Shown here: positions 60,626 to 64,000 of the stretch, in pieces
How the letters are laid out: the number at the start of each line of letters is the position of its first letter
Position numbering within the stretch: position 1 is the first letter of the stretch
Assembly (NCBI GenBank): GCA_025916675.1
Contig: CP098402.1
Location: forward strand, 1,235,205 to 1,299,204
Length of the DNA: 64,000 nt
DNA from: Phycisphaera sp.
GTDB taxonomy: Bacteria; Planctomycetota; Phycisphaerae; Phycisphaerales; UBA1924
Direction: 5' to 3'
Notes under the pieces: generated by a model
The model's database searches: none
Told to the model about the DNA's origin: nothing
What the model saw: only the letters and a program-made list of their open reading frames with translations
Position numbers and translations under genes: made by a program

Positions 60626-62294
60626 TGAAAGGGCCTCCATGCCCGTTGGCGCCGGCGTCCGTGCCGACGGTCAGACTGCTGGTCTTATTCTCGGTGTCGC
60701 GGCGGGCACCATCGGGGGTCTCGCCGTCGTCGTTGTCGTCCTTGGTCTCGGTGGGCGCTGTGCTCGCACCCATCGGTGGCGCCTCAAGCCCGGCTTCCTC
60801 ATACCGCTCCTGGCGGTACTTGTGGAACTTGACCTCGTCGTCGACGACCTGGCGCCAGTTTCCGCCCTGCTCGCCGATGATCTGGATGCGGGAACGGACG
60901 CCGTTGGCGACGTCGGTCTGGTTCGCCGTCGACTCCTGGGCGGGGTTCACGTACGACCAACCCGGTGCGATGACGCGGCACTTGTACAGCCGCTCGGGGT
61001 TCCGCTCGATCGCCTTGCGCTGCCTGACCTTGAGCTCGATGCGTCCGGTGGCCACCGCCCAATCGATGAGGCGACGGCGGTAGGGCTCGGTGTGGTGGCA
61101 CCAGATGACCTGGTGCATCCGCTGGTAGAACTTCCGGATATCCAGGCTCTCGGCCCGGGCGCTGCTGAAGGTGGTCTTGGAGTAGTCGCCAGTCAGCGAC
61201 GCCGAGCTGGTACGGAGGCTCCGTGAGGCCCGGCGCTGCAGCACGCCGGTGGTGCTGTCGAAGTTGGGGCCGCCGTGCTGTGGCTGTGAGAAGTGCGGCT
61301 TGCTGCCGGGCGGGATGAACCCGAGTCCACCAGCCTCGATGCGGTCTACCGGATTGCCTGAGGAATCGACCGCGAATGCCTGCTCGTTGGTTCCCTGCTG
61401 GAAGAGGTCGTCACCCCAGCCCTCGGGCGTCTCGATGAGTGCACCGAACGCCAGGGCGATCTGGGCCAGGATCATGGTGTCCTGGGTGAGGTTCTCGTCG
61501 AGGCGGAGCACACGCATCGCCGACACGCCCCGCGGTAGCCCACGGAGCTGGGCGACCCGGCGGGTGAAGAACACGAGCTCGAAGCGATCGACCGGGACGC
61601 GGACCACGTTTGGGCTGTTGAGCGTGGCCGGCGAGAAGAACAGCGGATCGTCGTTGGGGTTGGCCCGCAACACGTGGTACGCGACCACGCGGCCGTAGCG
61701 ATCCCGCTCGATCGACTGGCGGACACGGTTGTTGCCCGCCTTGCCCTCGAGGTTCATATCCAGGCGGTCGGCCTCGACCAGCTCGGTCGCCGGCATGACC
61801 GGGTAGCCCTTGAACTCCCGGGCCATGACCTGGTGGACGCCGGACTCGCCGCCGCCGAAGAGCTCGCGGTAGAACAGCTCCTGGTCTTCGGGCAGCGTCC
61901 TCGAGCGTTCCACGTCGACGCGGCGGTAGGCGTAGTCGGTGAGATCTCGGATCTGGTCGTCGAGGTCGCGCCAGCCCGTATCGGGCTCGTCGTGGATGCC
62001 CTTCTGGCCCACGATGTTGTCCAGGTGCGTCTCGAGGGCGCCGTCCACCAGCTCATTCTGGTCGATGAGCATCCGCATGCGGGCGCGGATCAGCTCGATG
62101 TTCGACTCGTCTGCCAGGCGGTTGGGCCCTGTCGAGTGCGGTACGAAGTCGGGGTCGGTACGCGAGACACGCCCGGCCTCGAGGCCGGACATGCTGCGCA
62201 GCGACCGGGGCCCCCACACGCGCTGTGTCTGGGGCCGCTGTGCGGTTCCCTCTGGCACGAAGAGGCCGGATCTGGGATCCTGCTCGTAGCTCAC
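60609..62294 (-). CDS. Portal protein (lambda B-like)
   Basis: 561 residues. N-terminal R/S-rich, then HLDNIVGQKGI, EDQELFYRELFGG, VPVDRFELVFFTRRVAQLRGLP and RKFYQRMHQVIW typical of the lambda portal family that forms the 12-fold DNA entry ring. The C-terminal 60 residues are acidic. Overlaps the capsid-fusion gene by 17 bases and follows the joiner gene with ATGA. Confidence 0.88.
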   Translation of the reverse strand: MSYEQDPRSGLFVPEGTAQRPQTQRVWGPRSLRSMSGLEAGRVSRTDPDFVPHSTGPNRLADESNIELIRARMRMLIDQNELVDGALETHLDNIVGQKGIHDEPDTGWRDLDDQIRDLTDYAYRRVDVERSRTLPEDQELFYRELFGGGESGVHQVMAREFKGYPVMPATELVEADRLDMNLEGKAGNNRVRQSIERDRYGRVVAYHVLRANPNDDPLFFSPATLNSPNVVRVPVDRFELVFFTRRVAQLRGLPRGVSAMRVLRLDENLTQDTMILAQIALAFGALIETPEGWGDDLFQQGTNEQAFAVDSSGNPVDRIEAGGLGFIPPGSKPHFSQPQHGGPNFDSTTGVLQRRASRSLRTSSASLTGDYSKTTFSSARAESLDIRKFYQRMHQVIWCHHTEPYRRRLIDWAVATGRIELKVRQRKAIERNPERLYKCRVIAPGWSYVNPAQESTANQTDVANGVRSRIQIIGEQGGNWRQVVDDEVKFHKYRQERYEEAGLEAPPMGASTAPTETKDDNDDGETPDGARRDTENKTSSLTVGTDAGANGHGGPFNGQVA

Positions 62295-62506
62295 GAGGGC
62301 CTCCCAAGCGACACGCGCCGCATCATGCCACTGCTGGCAGTTGCCTCTCGGCGGATTGCAGCTTCCAGCCGCGCTTCGAGATCCGCCAGGTCGGCTTGGG
62401 TGACCGACGTGCCATCGGTCAGCGTGTACGACTGACCACCAATCAACACCGCGCGGATCGCTGCCCGGTATTCCTCTGCCGTGATTGGTCCGGTGATCGC
62501 CATCAA
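62291..62506 (-). CDS. Head-tail joining protein (gpW-like)
   Basis: 71 residues, ATG 62506 (or 62503). Helical, with QSYTLTDGTSVTQADLADLEARLEAAI, the classical gpW-type pattern seen in lambda W. Its end overlaps the portal start as ATGA. It joins portal and connector. Confidence 0.8.
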   Translation of the reverse strand: MMAITGPITAEEYRAAIRAVLIGGQSYTLTDGTSVTQADLADLEARLEAAIRREATASSGMMRRVSLGRPS

Positions 62507-62525
62507 CCCCGATCCATGGCGGGGA

Positions 62526-62744
62526 TCATGGTTTGGTCAAATCGCCTTTACCAAGGTTGGTAACAATATTTGCATCCAAGGGTTTATAGGTATGAAAGTT
62601 ATACCCGCAACCCTCGCACTTTCGGTACTGCACCTTGGCGGCGGAGTGTGTCACCGTTCGGTACGCGGGACAGCGCCAACCGCCACACCACGGGCATTGG
62701 TGCTGATCACAGCGCGCAGGCCTGTCGTCTGCGCTATCGGCCAC
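62526..62744 (-). CDS. Small zinc-ribbon protein
   Basis: 72 residues with CPWCGG..C and CEGCGYNFHTY, a four-Cys (C2C2-like) zinc ribbon. It overlaps the terminase stop by 11 bases. It might regulate late genes like P2 Ogr/Delta, or be a terminase accessory. The gene has its own start at 62744. Confidence 0.65.
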   Translation of the reverse strand: MADSADDRPARCDQHQCPWCGGWRCPAYRTVTHSAAKVQYRKCEGCGYNFHTYKPLDANIVTNLGKGDLTKP

Positions 62745-64000
62745 GGCGTGCGCCTCCGAGTGTGGGCGCCATGATCTTCCGACCGCCCGGTCCGGCGGAG
62801 ACGGGGCGCAGCTTGTCGTGTATCGAATCCAGCCGACAACGAATCGCCGCCACGGCTTCCGAGTAGGTCACCGACATGGCCCAGTCGTCGATGTCCTTGT
62901 CGACGCGTTGCCACTCCAGCTTCTCGCGATCCATGTTGTGCTTGGTCGCCACTGGGCGTAGCCGGTTGGCCGTCAGGTGTTCCTCGAGGTCCGCAGGCGG
63001 CCGGCAGACGACAGTGATGCGTGAGTCGCTGAGCCGGCTCATGGTGCGATCGACCCATGAGTGCCGGAACAGGTCGTATGCCCAGACGAGCCCCAGCTCG
63101 GGCTGTGTTGGGTTGCGCCTCTTCTCTTCAGAACGCAGCCGGAAGGGCATGTCGTCGTTGACCGCCGAGCGCGTGGGGCTGAATCCGAGGGCCACCATCT
63201 CGATGCGCCTGCTGGTGGCGGACGAATAGATTGGCCTTCGGCAGGCCTCCAGGACCTGGCCCGTCAGATAGCGGTCATCAATGCCCACGGCCTTGACGCC
63301 CATGACTTCGCCATCGGACCGTGCGAAGCTGAGATTGGCCAGCCAGTCGAAGTACGCTGTCCATCCTCGGATTCGCTCCATGGCCACCGCGAGCAGATGC
63401 CCTGTCGCGGTCCAGGCTGACGCGGTCGAGTACAGCGTCGGATTGTCCTTGGGGCTCTGGACGTCGGTCCCCACCGTCACGAAGTGCACGCCTTCGGGTG
63501 GGGCGGGGAGCACGATCCGGTCGGTGACCGCGATCGCTTCTCGCACCTTGCTGGCGTCCACGACGGCCTCTTTTGGCGCGTACCCCTCGCCACAACGGAC
63601 GTTCATGGCCGATTGCCGCTCACGCTCATCCGGGGCGTTCTCGACGGCCCGCGCAAGCGACACGACAGAGACGTAGGGATCGCACAGCCCGTGCAGCGCC
63701 AGCCCGGTGTAATCCCGGAGCGCGGCCTGCTCCGGCTTCATGTCGGTCCAGACGCGACCTGTTCCGCCTTCTCGGTGATCGTCTGGCCACACCAGCGCCG
63801 AGCGTTGCTCGTCGGTAATCGGCTTGCCACAGCGCCCGCAGCGCAGCTCGGCCGACTCGGGCACGGGCTTGCCTCGGTCGCTGTGCTCACGGAAATGGAT
63901 CAGGGCGTACTTCGGTACGACGACACGCCGGCAGTGCGGGCAATCGAAGACCCAGGCGCCCTTGTCGCTGAAGTCTCGCCAGAGCAGGTGGATGCCACGG
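62734..64000 (-). CDS. Terminase large subunit, GpA family (5' part outside window)
   Basis: Reading right to left the frame is open from the window end to the stop at 62734, so the N-terminal ATPase half is missing. Present are a four-Cys zinc site (CPHC and CGRC), then the nuclease domain: HFVTVGTDVQSPKDNPTLYS (first Asp of the catalytic triad) and AVGIDDRYLTG (second). The protein cuts concatemers and drives DNA into heads. It is the first visible gene of the leftward late operon; a small terminase gene should lie to the right. Confidence 0.88.
   Translation of the reverse strand, partial: RGIHLLWRDFSDKGAWVFDCPHCRRVVVPKYALIHFREHSDRGKPVPESAELRCGRCGKPITDEQRSALVWPDDHREGGTGRVWTDMKPEQAALRDYTGLALHGLCDPYVSVVSLARAVENAPDERERQSAMNVRCGEGYAPKEAVVDASKVREAIAVTDRIVLPAPPEGVHFVTVGTDVQSPKDNPTLYSTASAWTATGHLLAVAMERIRGWTAYFDWLANLSFARSDGEVMGVKAVGIDDRYLTGQVLEACRRPIYSSATSRRIEMVALGFSPTRSAVNDDMPFRLRSEEKRRNPTQPELGLVWAYDLFRHSWVDRTMSRLSDSRITVVCRPPADLEEHLTANRLRPVATKHNMDREKLEWQRVDKDIDDWAMSVTYSEAVAAIRCRLDSIHDKLRPVSAGPGGRKIMAPTLGGARRGR

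Larger units (their letters stand above)
39291..64000. mobile_element. Lambda-type siphovirus prophage, left part (right end outside window)
   Basis: From the tRNA remnant on, all genes are phage-like. A rightward five-gene cassette (39448-43108) faces a leftward structural module (43319-64000) in lambda order: terminase, gpW-like joiner, portal, protease/capsid, head protein, terminator, tube, G/GT, tape measure, tip genes. It is not a degraded remnant: frames are intact and overlaps are tight. Integrase, repressor, replication and lysis genes are missing from the window and should be to the right. Confidence 0.9.

Noticed and set aside
39291-64000. Integrase, repressor or lysis genes
   Set aside because: Looked for on both strands; none recognised, so they must lie outside the window if the prophage is complete.

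Overview
The window is a GC-rich bacterial chromosome segment with a prophage entering it near 39.3 kb and running off the right end. The host is most consistent with Planctomycetota, class Phycisphaerae. That is inferred from a large secreted protein with a CHGG-type cysteine/histidine motif, a DAP-type MurE, type II secretion genes and a compact trp operon; no rRNA or other marker gene settles it.

Left part (1-24 kb). A complete trpEGDCFBA operon is read leftwards (6830 to 350). Most junctions overlap by a few bases, and trpG starts 1 base after the trpE stop. Upstream lies a near-consensus sigma-70 promoter, and starting almost exactly at its predicted transcription start is a 38-codon reading frame with Trp-x-Trp-x-Trp, a candidate leaderless trp attenuator peptide. 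To the right are an Old Yellow Enzyme reductase, a membrane-anchored MsrB-MsrA fusion, a voltage-gated cation channel in line with oppB and oppA homologues, a plant-type ferredoxin-NADP+ reductase, a coiled-coil lipoprotein, and a leftward cluster queA-murE-murF-mraY plus a secreted protein, which makes peptidoglycan precursors.

Middle part (24-39 kb). Rightward heptose genes (gmhB, waaF-like) are followed by tRNA-Ala(GGC) with its own terminator. Next is a roughly 400-nt candidate RNA gene whose 3' half has 17 nt complementary to the 16S rRNA 3' end directly before a 19-codon reading frame, and which ends in a perfect terminator. Then come threonine dehydratase, a DUF1801 protein with a histone-like tail, gspE and gspD, a BtuF-like binding protein, a zinc-ribbon protein, a RraB-like protein, a YjdF-like membrane protein, a methyltransferase, an unknown small protein and an ankyrin protein.

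Right part (39.3-64 kb). A tRNA 3'-end remnant at 39265-39288 marks the probable left attachment site. A tightly coupled rightward cassette follows (39448-43108) with a HerA-like ATPase and four proteins of unknown function, ending in two terminators. From 43.3 kb to the window end a lambda-type morphogenesis module is read leftwards: terminase, zinc-ribbon protein, gpW-like joiner, portal, protease-capsid fusion, DUF2190 head protein, connector/terminator genes, tail tube, G/GT chaperones with a GGGAAAC frameshift site, tape measure, tail-tip genes and an I-J fusion tail-tip protein. Integrase, lysis, repressor and replication genes are not visible and would lie beyond 64 kb.
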